Assembly (NCBI RefSeq): GCF_023661085.1
Contig: NZ_JAHDJT010000002.1
Location: forward strand, 1 to 21,478
DNA length: 21,478 nt
Origin: Wolbachia pipientis
GTDB lineage: Bacteria; Pseudomonadota; Alphaproteobacteria; Rickettsiales; Anaplasmataceae
Direction of reading: 5' to 3'
Each line of letters starts with the position of its first letter. Position 1 is the stretch's first letter. The notes beneath the pieces are model-generated. The model made no database searches and was not told the DNA's origin. It saw only the letters and a list, made by a program, of their open reading frames with translations. Positions 1-7,112 of this stretch are shown here, one piece after another. Position numbers and translations under genes: made by a program.

Positions 1-22
1 TTTATTACTAAAGTAGTATCCT

Positions 23-147
23 GGATCCCAGTGTCAGCTACTTGGATGACAAGAAAGGAGCTACTTGGATGACAAAAAAAAGAGGTACTGGAATGACGGG
101 AGAAGGGGCTACTTGGATGACAGGGGAAGGAGCGCTGGGATGAGCAG
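23..147. repeat. Tandem repeat, about five 23-24 nt units
   Basis: Units with a core close to CTACTTGGATGAC start near 38, 61, 85, 109 and 132, giving a regular 23-24 nt period with purine-rich spacers. The array is preceded at 23-33 by GGATCCCAGTG, one arm of the palindrome seen complete inside valS (10802-10825). It is therefore an expanded or partial copy of a dispersed Wolbachia-type repeat. The long minus-strand ORF across it is a by-product of the periodicity. No gene is seen in positions 1-227. Confidence 0.8.
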
Positions 148-227
148 TAACATGTTGGCATAAATTTTTTACTTCGGTAGTTTCTTCATTGTCATTATAA
201 TCATAATAGTAATTAAGTTGGGTAGGT

Positions 228-554
228 ATGAAAGCTTTTGCAAAAAACCTTAAGAGTAAGGAAAAAAAGCTGGAGGAATTCAACGAAGAAATTGAAGATA
301 TAACCACAGTAGCTCAAGATAAATTTGCGCATGAACTTGAAAATATCACATACGATAGCATGCAAAAATTCCGCAGTTTGCTTACTAAGGAGTTAAACAC
401 CATCTTCAACAACATTCATTCCCAAAATGTTAACTCGCTGAAATCTAGCCTAGTTGAATATGCTGTAAGTTCAAATTTTATCAATAAAAAGGGAGAAACA
501 GCTTTAATACGCTCTCTCCTCAATGTAGTAGAACATACGATAAAGAACTTATAG
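228..554 (+). CDS. Unrecognised 108-aa helical protein
   Basis: I do not recognise this product. The 108 residues are strongly charged and read as mostly alpha-helical: a Lys/Glu-rich first 30 residues (KSKEKKLEEFNEEIEDI), then a longer helical stretch ending in a leucine-rich C-terminus. There is no signal peptide or membrane segment. The ATG at 228 has only a weak purine-rich stretch (GGGTAGG) upstream, so the start is uncertain. A TATAAT hexamer at 196-201 could be a -10 box but has no good -35 partner. The gene sits between a repeat array and phage/GTA-like genes, so it may be accessory or a fragment of a longer gene. Nothing in it points to a virion function. Confidence 0.5.
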   Translation: MKAFAKNLKSKEKKLEEFNEEIEDITTVAQDKFAHELENITYDSMQKFRSLLTKELNTIFNNIHSQNVNSLKSSLVEYAVSSNFINKKGETALIRSLLNVVEHTIKNL

Positions 555-715
555 CAAATCAAGAGTTTCAAGAACTTAGGGTTGCTACCATACAGATTTG
601 ACTTAATATTAAATGCGAGAAATTTAGCTAAGATGAGTTTACCTGTGATTTATTTACAGCATAGATTCAGTGATTGGAATAACAAGTTTTAGTCATACAT
701 AAACAGGAGGTTATT

Positions 716-1255
716 ATGTCTACTTCACCAAAGACACATGTACAACGTAAACCCAAATCTAAATCTCTTCCAGTTACTTTGGAAGAAGTTAAATCTTTTT
801 TACGTGTCGAGAACTATCAAGATGACAAATTGATCTCAAGCCTCATTTCTGTGGCAACCGACTATGCTGAATGGTATACGGAAAAGTCGCTGGTTAAACA
901 AACGTGGCAAGTTTCGTATGAGGACTATATACCTCATAGGATCTATTTAAACTATGGTCCTGTGAGAATAATAATGTCTGTTACTGCAACGATGTCTAAA
1001 AATCAAGAGAAGAGGACACCTAGATATTATTTCAGCGATGTAGGAGGCTACATTGAATTTTTCAGTCATTTGAATGCAATAAGAGTTGATGTTGTGTATG
1101 AAGCTGGCTATGACAACGTTCCTGAGCAGATAAAACTAGGTATTATGCAGCATGTTTCTGCTCTTTATAAAAATCGCGAATCCGAAGTGAAGAGCTATTT
1201 ATCCGAAGTGAAGGGAGTATATTCTCCATTTCGCGAACCACGAGTTGTATTGTAG
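716..1255 (+). CDS. Phage/GTA head-tail connector (adaptor) protein, gp6-like
   Basis: This 179-aa protein resembles the phiE125 gp8/HK97 gp6-like connector family, represented in alphaproteobacterial GTAs by the gene after the capsid. Members form the ring that joins the portal to the tail. The typical N-terminal pattern is present: VTLEEVKSFLRV, a short acidic stretch, then LISSLISVATDYAEWYTEKSL, followed by a beta-rich middle (QTWQVSYEDY..HRIYL) and a C-terminal helix (PEQIKLGIMQHVSALYKNRE). The reading frame is intact. The start is well supported, with AGGAGG at about 705-710 before ATG 716. That leader (AGGAGGTTATTATG) nearly matches the one before the capsid pseudogene at 6850. Family-level call from sequence pattern; function in this organism is unproven. 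Confidence 0.78.
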   Translation: MSTSPKTHVQRKPKSKSLPVTLEEVKSFLRVENYQDDKLISSLISVATDYAEWYTEKSLVKQTWQVSYEDYIPHRIYLNYGPVRIIMSVTATMSKNQEKRTPRYYFSDVGGYIEFFSHLNAIRVDVVYEAGYDNVPEQIKLGIMQHVSALYKNRESEVKSYLSEVKGVYSPFREPRVVL

Positions 1256-1334
1256 CTTTTTTTGCCATCCCACCCCTCTGTGTTGACTGTACTTTTAAGA
1301 AGATTAATTATGGAAAATTCAAGTTATAAATGAG

Positions 1335-1685
1335 TTGTACAACAGCATTTATACAGCACTAAAGGCAAACTCTGATTTAAAGAAATACGTTACCAACATT
1401 TATGATTACCTACCTAAGCAGGTTACTATTCCTTACCTAAAATTGAGCATAATAAGTTATAGCAACCTTCATATGCTGTCCAATTTTGCTACAAAGGCAA
1501 GATTTGCATGCGATATATATACTTATCATATAGACAGTATGTTTTCCATTATGAAGCGTATTAACCTTATACTTGAAGGTTTTGGGACTATTTTGGAAAA
1601 TAATTGTGCTGTGGATCAGCACGATGAAATTTTACATTCAACAATTAATTTTGACATTTTTATCAAAGGAGGTAACAATGAGTAA
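1335..1685 (+). CDS. DUF3168-like tail completion protein (GTA gp8-like)
   Basis: The 116-aa product matches the layout of DUF3168 tail-completion proteins: an N-terminal helix (YNSIYTALKANSDLKKYV), the motif NIYDYLPKQVTIPYLKLSI, a central beta segment (ARFACDIYTY) and a C-terminal strand (LHSTINFDIFI). In phages and GTAs this protein closes the head-proximal end of the tail. The start is a TTG at 1335. An ATG at 1330 is in another frame and soon stops. A possible promoter lies just upstream (TTGACT at 1283-1288, AATTAT at 1306-1311, 17-bp spacer). The end overlaps the next gene by 8 nt, which suggests translational coupling. A head-closure gene, normally found between connector and this gene, is missing; only 79 nt separate them. 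Confidence 0.65.
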   Translation: MYNSIYTALKANSDLKKYVTNIYDYLPKQVTIPYLKLSIISYSNLHMLSNFATKARFACDIYTYHIDSMFSIMKRINLILEGFGTILENNCAVDQHDEILHSTINFDIFIKGGNNE

Positions 1686-2055
1686 GTTACAGCTAAAAAT
1701 TAAAGATCATGACAATAATTTTGTTGTGCTGAATAATATACGAAACTTAAGGTTTACTTTGCGTAATATCAGAGATATTTCCTCTTTTGGCTGGAGAAAA
1801 GTGCTCGATTGTGCTGGGAGCAGACACATTACAATAAAAATTAATAGAATTTTAGATTCTGTATTAGCGGATGAATTATTACGTAATTCTGCTATGCTAA
1901 ACTCTAATAATGATGATGAAATTAGTTTTAATGCAAAGGAAAAGATAAGGCTTAGATGTTCGGTTGAGCTGTATGAGAGGTATTATGACCCTGCTGCTTT
2001 TGACAGTTTCACTGTTGTTCTAGCTAGTGCTGAAGTTGTAACCACCTTTCATTAA
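1678..2055 (+). CDS. Phage/GTA major tail protein, TP901-1 family
   Basis: This 125-aa protein resembles TP901-1-type major tail (tube) proteins such as GTA gp9. Supporting features are the N-terminal KLQLKIKDHDNNFVVLNNIR, the Trp-containing GWRKVLDCAGSRHITIKINRIL segment, and the C-terminal pattern SVELYERYYDPAAFDSFTVVLASA, where this family usually has an aromatic/Gly-Ser stretch followed by 'LASAG'. I chose ATG 1678 over the longer frame opening at 1573, because a strong AAAGGAGG sits just upstream (about 1667-1674) and the family alignment begins here. The gene overlaps the preceding one by 8 nt in another frame. The protein is slightly shorter than typical members (about 135 aa). The frame is intact. 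Confidence 0.72.
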   Translation: MSKLQLKIKDHDNNFVVLNNIRNLRFTLRNIRDISSFGWRKVLDCAGSRHITIKINRILDSVLADELLRNSAMLNSNNDDEISFNAKEKIRLRCSVELYERYYDPAAFDSFTVVLASAEVVTTFH

Positions 2056-2110
2056 TGCTAATTTAATCTTTTCGTATACAATAGTAACTGGTGAAAATTT
2101 CAACTAAGTT

Positions 2111-2887
2111 ATGGATGACAATTATCTTTTTAAGGAGGGGAGTGAAGAAAATAACGATGATAGAAAAGAGAGGAATTTGAAAAATGAAAATCAGCTAAAC
2201 CAAGAAGAGCAGCCCAAAGAGAAAGACATAACGCAGTACGTTCAAGACTACTTAAAAGCTTTTGAGGATATTTTAACTCAGATTGACGAAGAAATCGATA
2301 ATTTAGATAGTTACGAAAGAACTATGCAAGTAAAGCGGAGTATAGATAGGCTCATAGAAACTTTGTATAGTCAGGCAGCGTCTGAAGACATTGGCGCGGA
2401 ATTTGAAACCACAAAGCACACCCGCGATAAATTAGAATCCAAAAAAAGAGTTATGGAAAAGAGAAGAAAACAAATAATGGAAGAAGTGCTAAGCGGCATG
2501 TTCGCCCAGCAACAAAAGGAGCTAATGAACGCTAAACACTTAAGCCATGGACATGAAACGGCACATGATGGAGATGTTCATGAGGCAAAGAGACGAATGA
2601 AGTCTTTAATCAAGGGAGTGTTGTTTTCAGTTATTGCTCATAGAATGGACCCAAGAAGGAGAGCAGGAGAAACTGCTGACGATAATGAAAAGCAAGCTCG
2701 TATACATGGCAGGGAAGCAGTGGGTGGAGCTTTAGGTGCATTGCTAAAAGCGTTTTTGACTGCGGTTATTGCTGCTGTACGCGAAATTGCCAAGCCACTT
2801 CAGCATATGAGCAAACAAGAAACATCCTTTGCAAAGCAAGTTGAAGAAAGCAGAAACACAGATCCACAGAAGGGTCGTTCTATGTAG
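2111..2887 (+). CDS. Unrecognised 258-aa charged helical protein
   Basis: I do not recognise this product. Residues 1-45 are very acidic and polar (many Glu, Asp, Asn, Lys). Residues about 45-140 are heptad-like and probably coiled coil (YVQDYLKAFEDILTQIDEEIDNLDSYER, then a Lys/Glu-rich stretch ending KRVMEKRRKQIMEEVL). After a His-rich stretch (HLSHGHETAHDGDVHE) comes a basic region with two moderately hydrophobic stretches, SLIKGVLFSVIAH and GGALGALLKAFLTAVIAAV, which could be amphipathic or membrane-associating. There is no signal peptide. The gene begins 55 nt after the major tail gene and could be cotranscribed with it. It does not resemble the usual next GTA gene. No Shine-Dalgarno sequence is obvious before ATG 2111. 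Confidence 0.6.
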   Translation: MDDNYLFKEGSEENNDDRKERNLKNENQLNQEEQPKEKDITQYVQDYLKAFEDILTQIDEEIDNLDSYERTMQVKRSIDRLIETLYSQAASEDIGAEFETTKHTRDKLESKKRVMEKRRKQIMEEVLSGMFAQQQKELMNAKHLSHGHETAHDGDVHEAKRRMKSLIKGVLFSVIAHRMDPRRRAGETADDNEKQARIHGREAVGGALGALLKAFLTAVIAAVREIAKPLQHMSKQETSFAKQVEESRNTDPQKGRSM

Positions 2888-2951
2888 ACTTTTCATATTA
2901 CTCTATGATCTCTAGCCGTCTTTTACAAAGTTGTAACACTTAAAAATGTGG

Positions 2952-2980
2952 TTGAAAAACTGTGAGCAATAATGTATAAT
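2952..2980 (+). promoter_or_regulatory. Sigma70-type promoter of Rpn-family leader
   Basis: TTGAAA at 2952-2957 and a perfect TATAAT at 2975-2980 are separated by 17 bp. The region around the -10 (AATAATGTATAATTATTAAT) is repeated almost exactly at 13043-13062 upstream of the second Rpn-family gene. The leader therefore moved or duplicated together with the gene family. Confidence 0.7.
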
Positions 2981-3006
2981 TATTAATATTTTTAAGCATT
3001 TTAGCT

Positions 3007-3336
3007 GTGGCATTTTCTAAATTTCTCGACCCAAAAAGTGATGTAATAATCAAGAAAGCATATGAAGAGCTAAACAGATTCAATTGGTCGGAAAAAGAAT
3101 TTATAGCCTACGAGCAAGAGATAAAGCGTATTCGTGATGAGCAGGCTGTCCTCGCTCAAAAACTTGATGATGCCAGAGAAGAAGGTATCCAAGTTGGTGA
3201 AAAGAAAGGAAAAATCGAAGTGTCAAGAGCAATGCTGGCTAATAATGTTGATGTTGATACTATTGCCAAGTGTACTAATCTCTCCATTAGCGAGATTGAA
3301 GGATTAAGGAATATGCTTCAAGTTGAAGAAAAATAG
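3007..3336 (+). pseudogene. Rpn/PD-(D/E)XK nuclease family, internally deleted (109 aa)
   Basis: The first 13 or so residues (MAFSKFLDPKSDV) match the conserved N-terminus of Rpn-type recombination-promoting nucleases ('PD-(D/E)XK nuclease family transposase') that are abundant in Wolbachia. They are joined in frame to the family's C-terminal part: FNWSEKEFIAYEQEIKRI, a coiled-coil stretch, a Gly/Lys/Glu linker (EEGIQVGEKKGK), and a helix-turn-helix-like tail (MLANNVDVDTIAKCTNLSISEIEGL). Full-length members have about 300 residues, so roughly 190 residues including the whole catalytic core are missing. The start is GTG 3007, aligned with ATG 13079 of the other copy. The promoter and the remaining frame are intact, so a small protein could still be made. 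It cannot be a nuclease. Confidence 0.75.
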
Positions 3337-3382
3337 CAACAGAGAGAACATCTAAATGACAGAAAGTATAATATACTATAGC

Positions 3383-4741
3383 CTAATCCACCTTCAATTC
3401 CTCGGCGTGTAAGCTACGTGGTAAAGACTCCAGTTCCTTTGCAGCATTTAGCTCTTTATTTTTTGCATGTATGCCAAGCTTGTTGAACTCTCGGGCAGCA
3501 GGAAACACCCTTGCTTCAAGCGAACCTGCAGTTTTATTGTAATGATCAACAGCACTTTTTAAGCTCCTGCGCAGATTATCAAAATTTTCGCCCATTGTGC
3601 AGATGCGCTCGTATAAAATATGGCCTAGTTCACTGATTCTTTTTGCACTTTCGGCTATCATTTCCTGTTTCCACCCATATTCTATTGCCCTAAGCAGTGC
3701 GATCAAAGTGATCGGCGTTGCAATAATCACTTTTTTTTCCACCCCAATCTCTATCAAAGCGGGCTCATATTCCAGTGCTGCACTGAAAACCCCCTCCCCT
3801 GTGAGGAAAAGCACCACAAGTTCTGGCGTATTTTCAAATTGATTCCAATATTCTTTTTTGCCCAGATCATTTATATGTTTTTTTATTGCCAAAGAATGAT
3901 TCTTTAATTTCTCCCTTTGTACCTGCAAATCGTTTTGTGACATAGCATCAAGATAAGAATCAAGCGGCACTTTAGCATCTATTATTATTTGCTTTCCAGA
4001 TGGCATTTTGATTATTAAATCAGGGCGCAATAAATTATCCTCGTTTTTATCAACTACTGACGGCTGAGTAAAAAAATCGCAGTACTCAACCATCCCTGCC
4101 ATTTCTACCACTCTTTTTAGCTGCATTTCGCCCCATTTCCCTCTAATGTGAGGCTTTCTCAAAGCATTAGCAAGGCTAGAAGTCTGGTTTATTAACGCAC
4201 CAATTTGCTCCTTTAAACCTTCGTAAGCCCCTACCCTCTCCTTCTCCAACTCGCGTATCTCGCTATCAAATTTTTCTAATTTTTCTCTGATTGGAGTTAC
4301 AACTTCATTAATCGTTGCTTGTCTTTTTTTGAAATCGTTTTCTGTTTCTTTTAATTTGCCATCAATTACTTCCTTTGCCAAATTCAGAAAATTATTATTG
4401 TTCGCCTGCAGAGCATCAAGAGAAAGTGCTTTAAAAGCATTTGTAAGTCTCTCCTCGGCTTTTGTCAGTAGTGCTATTTCTTTTTTCTTTTCCTCGCGTT
4501 CTTTTTGCAGAGTTACTTCTAGCTCTGCATTGCTAACTTTTAAACCTACTATTTCTTCGTCCTTATTAGTTAAAGCCTGCTTTGTCTCCTGAAGCTCTCG
4601 TTCTAACTTACACAAATTACCCTCAAGATTTGCTGATTTTATCTTCTCCTCACTCAGTTTTCTATTCTTTTTTGTGATGATATAGAGAAAGAGCAATAAG
4701 AAGAAAAAATTTAATCCAAAAAATACAGAATTGAAAAGCAT
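3383..4741 (-). CDS. rmuC: DNA recombination protein RmuC
   Basis: This 452-aa protein belongs to the RmuC family, proposed to limit recombination at inverted repeats; the family fold is related to restriction-endonuclease-like nucleases. Residues about 3-23 form one membrane helix (FNSVFFGLNFFFLLLFLYII). Residues about 25-185 are a long Glu/Lys-rich coiled coil. The conserved RmuC domain follows, with LRKPHIRGKWGEMQLKRVVE, LRPDLIIKMPSGKQIIIDAKVPLDSY (the likely nuclease-like Asp/Asp-x-Lys core) and ALLRAIEYGWKQE. Length and motifs are normal and the frame is intact. It converges with the Rpn remnant, 46 nt apart. A terminator at 4803-4830 separates it from the upstream minus-strand gene, so it probably has its own promoter. 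Confidence 0.95.
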   Translation of the reverse strand: MLFNSVFFGLNFFFLLLFLYIITKKNRKLSEEKIKSANLEGNLCKLERELQETKQALTNKDEEIVGLKVSNAELEVTLQKEREEKKKEIALLTKAEERLTNAFKALSLDALQANNNNFLNLAKEVIDGKLKETENDFKKRQATINEVVTPIREKLEKFDSEIRELEKERVGAYEGLKEQIGALINQTSSLANALRKPHIRGKWGEMQLKRVVEMAGMVEYCDFFTQPSVVDKNEDNLLRPDLIIKMPSGKQIIIDAKVPLDSYLDAMSQNDLQVQREKLKNHSLAIKKHINDLGKKEYWNQFENTPELVVLFLTGEGVFSAALEYEPALIEIGVEKKVIIATPITLIALLRAIEYGWKQEMIAESAKRISELGHILYERICTMGENFDNLRRSLKSAVDHYNKTAGSLEARVFPAAREFNKLGIHAKNKELNAAKELESLPRSLHAEELKVD

Positions 4742-4802
4742 CAGAATACAAAAAAATCGTACTCATAATGCTATCTAATTTTTATTTACATAGGAAAGAA
4801 AA

Positions 4803-4830
4803 AAAGGAGCACCTAAAGAGGTGCTCCTTT
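4803..4830 (-). terminator. Intrinsic terminator after the 4853-5566 gene
   Basis: A perfect 12-bp inverted repeat (AAAGGAGCACCT / AGGTGCTCCTTT, arms 4803-4814 and 4819-4830) has a 4-nt loop. Read on the minus strand, the second arm runs into a T-rich tail (CCTTTTTTTCTTTCC). It lies 22 nt past the stop of the minus-strand gene ending at 4853 and before rmuC. Confidence 0.85.
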
Positions 4831-4852
4831 ACGAAGGGTTTTACAGAGATTG

Positions 4853-5566
4853 TTAACTAAGCACAGGTTGGTTACCACTAACAGTAGTGTATTGTTTTGC
4901 TCCTGGACTAGTAGTTTTCGGACTTGGTGTGTTACCATCTTCAACAGTTTTAGGAACTGTAATCGGATCTTGAGATATCTGAATTATACTAATAACTGCA
5001 TGCTTCTCATTCAAACCTAACATATTTTTCGTTCCTTCCAGCTCACTAGATGAATCTTTACCATCCTGGGATGCTATTGATTCTATACTCAAGAATGCAC
5101 CCTTGCTATTAGCTTCAATAAGTTTACCACAAGTAATTTGGAATACCTCTCCTTTTTCACATTTGATATATGCACGGTATTTTTCTAATCTATCCTTAAT
5201 CTCTTTACATTCAAGATCGGTGTTACCCTTACCTATATCAACACTAAAAATCTTACCTATATGATTCATTTGTGCAAACAGTACCAGCTCACTGTTGTCT
5301 TCATTAATGCCACCAATAACAGGTGGTTTACCACATCAACTGTCAGCGCTTGGCTGTTCATTACCCAAAGTTTTCGATGGCTTTACTGTCTGTCCCTTAG
5401 CGTCTGGAAATTCTCCTTGTTGTGGTGTATTTTGGTTATTAACCCTTGCTTCACTTTTTTTACCACCAAACAACCACTTCCAACCTGACGAAATTTTTCT
5501 TGCAATCCACGAAATTCCCGTGCAGTCAGCAACTCGTTTAAAAAACTTTTTTATGTTTTGCCACAT
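4853..5566 (-). pseudogene. Unrecognised protein split by one in-frame TGA
   Basis: Two open segments lie in the same frame: 5566-5339 (76 codons) and, after TGA at 5338-5336, a continuous frame to the stop at 4853. The bridge reads CGKPPVIGGINEDNSELVLFAQ before the next Met at 5269. The intact ancestor would be about 237 residues. The start at 5566 is well supported by AGGAG six nt upstream; the Met at 5269 has no Shine-Dalgarno sequence. The N-terminus is basic and Trp-rich (GISWIARKISSGWKWLFGG). The C-terminal part contains a compact Cys-containing domain (YRAYIKCEKGEVFQITCGKL) and a Pro/Thr/Ser-rich tail. I do not recognise the family. The preserved reading frame, start signal and terminator indicate a recent lesion, a sequencing error, or stop read-through. 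Confidence 0.7.
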
Positions 5567-5646
5567 ATTTTACTCCTAAAATTAATAATAAATTAACTTA
5601 ATTATTACATAAAAAGTATAACATATCAACTACTTTAGAAAATATT

Positions 5647-6850
5647 TTAATGTTTTTCTGAGCTTGTGACCTTTAGCAATTTAATAGCACTGGTGTTTAT
5701 AACCTCTCCGCCGACACGCTTAGTGATAAAAAACCTAACATAAGGCTTATTCGTATAAGGGTCTCTCAGTATTCTCATTCCTCTGCTATCCACGATCTTA
5801 TAAGCCTTTTTAAAATCTGCTACTGCGATTACCGGCAGCTTGCTTGGCGCAGGTGGCATATCAGCAGATTGATACACTGGTATTCCCATTAAAGTATCTG
5901 GAGCTTCAAGTGACAAACTTGGCTGCCAAAGGTATTGACCTGTTTGAGATTTTAGTAGTCTAACATCCTTCAACGTACTTCTGTTCATCAAAAACGATGC
6001 ATTTTTAGAGTAATATTCATTTAGAGAATAGTATAATATCATTATTGAATCGCTATCCAATTTGTTAGTTTTAACTTGCTCTATTTTATTGTAACTGTTT
6101 CCATCGTCATAAGCTAAAATCCCTTTAGGTTGAAAAGTGCCTTCACCTTTAATAAAGGCTTCGTTTTCTTCCTTACTAAAAGTCTCGGCAATCTTTTCCA
6201 CTAGCCAGCTTTCAACATCAACAAACGCATCATAGAGCAGCTTTTGTAATATCTGTGGCTAAGCGTATAACTCGTAAGTTGTAATGGAAATCTTTTGAAT
6301 TTTAGGCGTATCTGTATCTTTTGCAAAATCATACTTGGGTTTACTGCCACCATCCTCATCATCTACTGTTTCACCACTCCAACCTGCACTAGCACGGTCA
6401 CGGTCTTCTATAATATAGTCCAATGTTTCAGTAGAGATTCTTTGACTGGAACATATTTGCCGCATTGGAGACGAGTCTGTTACTCGCTTGTTTATACGTT
6501 TTACAATATGCGGAGTAATTAGATATCCTCCAATATCGTTATCATCTCCGCTGAGAGTTTTGCGCGATAAGCCGCTTTCCACTCCTTTGCGGATATAATC
6601 AGAAAAATATTTATCGTTCGTGTTAAAATCTGTACTCACTTCTGGACGCTGAGCTGCAAGTTTCGATTAAATCCAAGCGTTTTTTGCAATTATCAATATC
6701 ACCATTTATCTTACATAGCTGCTCAATCGTTGCAGAGTCAGCTTGCCCTTTGCTTTCAATTTCTTTTAGTCTGCGATCATTTATTAATTTAAATTGCTCC
6801 CACGATGAAGCCAATTCATTAACACGGTGAGCGATATCAGTGAGCGACAT
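5647..6850 (-). pseudogene. HK97-type major capsid protein (GTA gp5-like), broken
   Basis: Three segments reconstruct a capsid protein of about 400 aa, the usual size for the HK97/GTA family. Residues 1-62 (MSLTDIAHRVNELASSWEQF, then coiled coil) are the N-terminal delta-domain-like part, starting at ATG 6850 behind a strong AAAGGAGG. Around 6664 the frame shifts: the original frame runs on into EYRF and stops, while the capsid continues in the other frame as LAAQRPEVSTDFNTNDKYFSDYIRKG, then LSGDDNDIGGYLITPHI. A TAG at 6261-6259 then interrupts KISITTYELYA*PQILQKLLYDAF, in the family's highly conserved 'YA.P..TQ.LLDDA' block. The remainder carries FIKGEGTFQPKGIL, LMGIPVYQSADMP and a normal C-terminus. 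The protein would assemble the virion shell, but two lesions make a functional product very unlikely. Confidence 0.88.
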
Positions 6851-6920
6851 AATAGCCTCCTTTGAAGATGAAATATGATTACGGTTTGTGTTGGGTGATA
6901 CCCTAATGCAGTCTATGTTT

Positions 6921-6948
6921 GTCATTCCAATGCTTGGATTGGAACTTG
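6921..6948. repeat. Diverged palindromic repeat copy
   Basis: GTCATTCCAATGCTTGGATTGG contains a perfect 7-bp inverted repeat, TTCCAAT/ATTGGAA (6925-6931 and 6938-6944), with a 6-nt loop. The arrangement (GTCAT, palindrome, 6-nt loop) is the same as in the valS copy at 10799-10826, with base changes kept compensatory in the stem. It lies 71 nt upstream of the capsid start. Confidence 0.6.
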
Positions 6949-7016
6949 AAAATTTTTCCTATCATAGAGTATACCCAACGAAGTAGAAAAAAACTTAATT
7001 TTTGAGAATATAGACT

Positions 7017-7106
7017 GAAAAACTATGTGGTGCCACTTACGCAACACCACACACTTATTAAATACTTAACACTTAACTAAGTTAAGTGAGGAAAAATATG
7101 AAAGAT
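7017..7106 (-). ncRNA. Candidate small RNA, about 90 nt
   Basis: A consensus promoter (7113-7141) and an intrinsic terminator (7020-7051) on the minus strand delimit a transcript starting near 7106 and ending near 7017. It has no plausible ORF. The 5' half contains a U-rich single-stranded stretch, then a hairpin with arms CACTTAAC/GTTAAGTG (7081-7088 and 7070-7077) and a 3-nt loop. The 3' half is the terminator hairpin with a GUAA tetraloop. A second GTTAAGT just downstream could pair alternatively with the first arm. The layout (5' seed-like region, 3' terminator) is that of a typical bacterial trans-acting sRNA. Targets are unknown. I do not match it to 4.5S, 6S, tmRNA or RNase P RNA. Prediction from sequence only. 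Confidence 0.5.
7020..7051 (-). terminator. Intrinsic terminator with GNRA tetraloop
   Basis: On the minus strand GTGGTGTTGC (7050-7041), loop GTAA, GTGGCACCAC (7036-7027) form a 10-bp stem including G-U pairs, extendable by one A-T pair. It is followed by ATAGTTTTTC. The U-tract is short (five T) and starts four nt after the stem, so efficiency may be moderate. It would end the transcript from the 7113-7141 promoter before the capsid pseudogene. Confidence 0.65.
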
Positions 7107-7112
7107 AATAAC

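Noticed and set aside
23..147. CRISPR-like spacing of about 24 nt
   Set aside because: Units are directly tandem and imperfect with no unique spacers, and no cas genes are present.
38..307. Minus-strand 89-aa ORF with repeated PSPVI[Q/P]V motifs
   Set aside because: The periodic peptide is simply the tandem DNA repeat read in one frame; no ribosome site and no independent support.
1573..1677. Longer start for the major tail gene
   Set aside because: The 35 extra residues overlap the DUF3168 gene out of frame, and the strong AAAGGAGG is placed for ATG 1678.
3365..3377. AGTATAATATACT palindrome between the Rpn miniature and rmuC
   Set aside because: Short AT palindromes are expected by chance here; there is no U-tract and no gene to serve.
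5336..5338. TGA read as selenocysteine or tryptophan
   Set aside because: No SECIS-like hairpin was recognised, and Wolbachia use TGA as a stop in the neighbouring intact genes (ribH ends in TGA).
6662..6668. Programmed ribosomal frameshift joining the capsid parts
   Set aside because: No slippery heptamer or downstream structure is evident, and a further in-frame stop exists at 6259, so decay is simpler.
6623..6925. Separate 100-aa protein starting at 6925
   Set aside because: The strong ribosome site marks ATG 6850, and the sequence continues into the capsid after a frameshift, so it is the capsid N-terminus.
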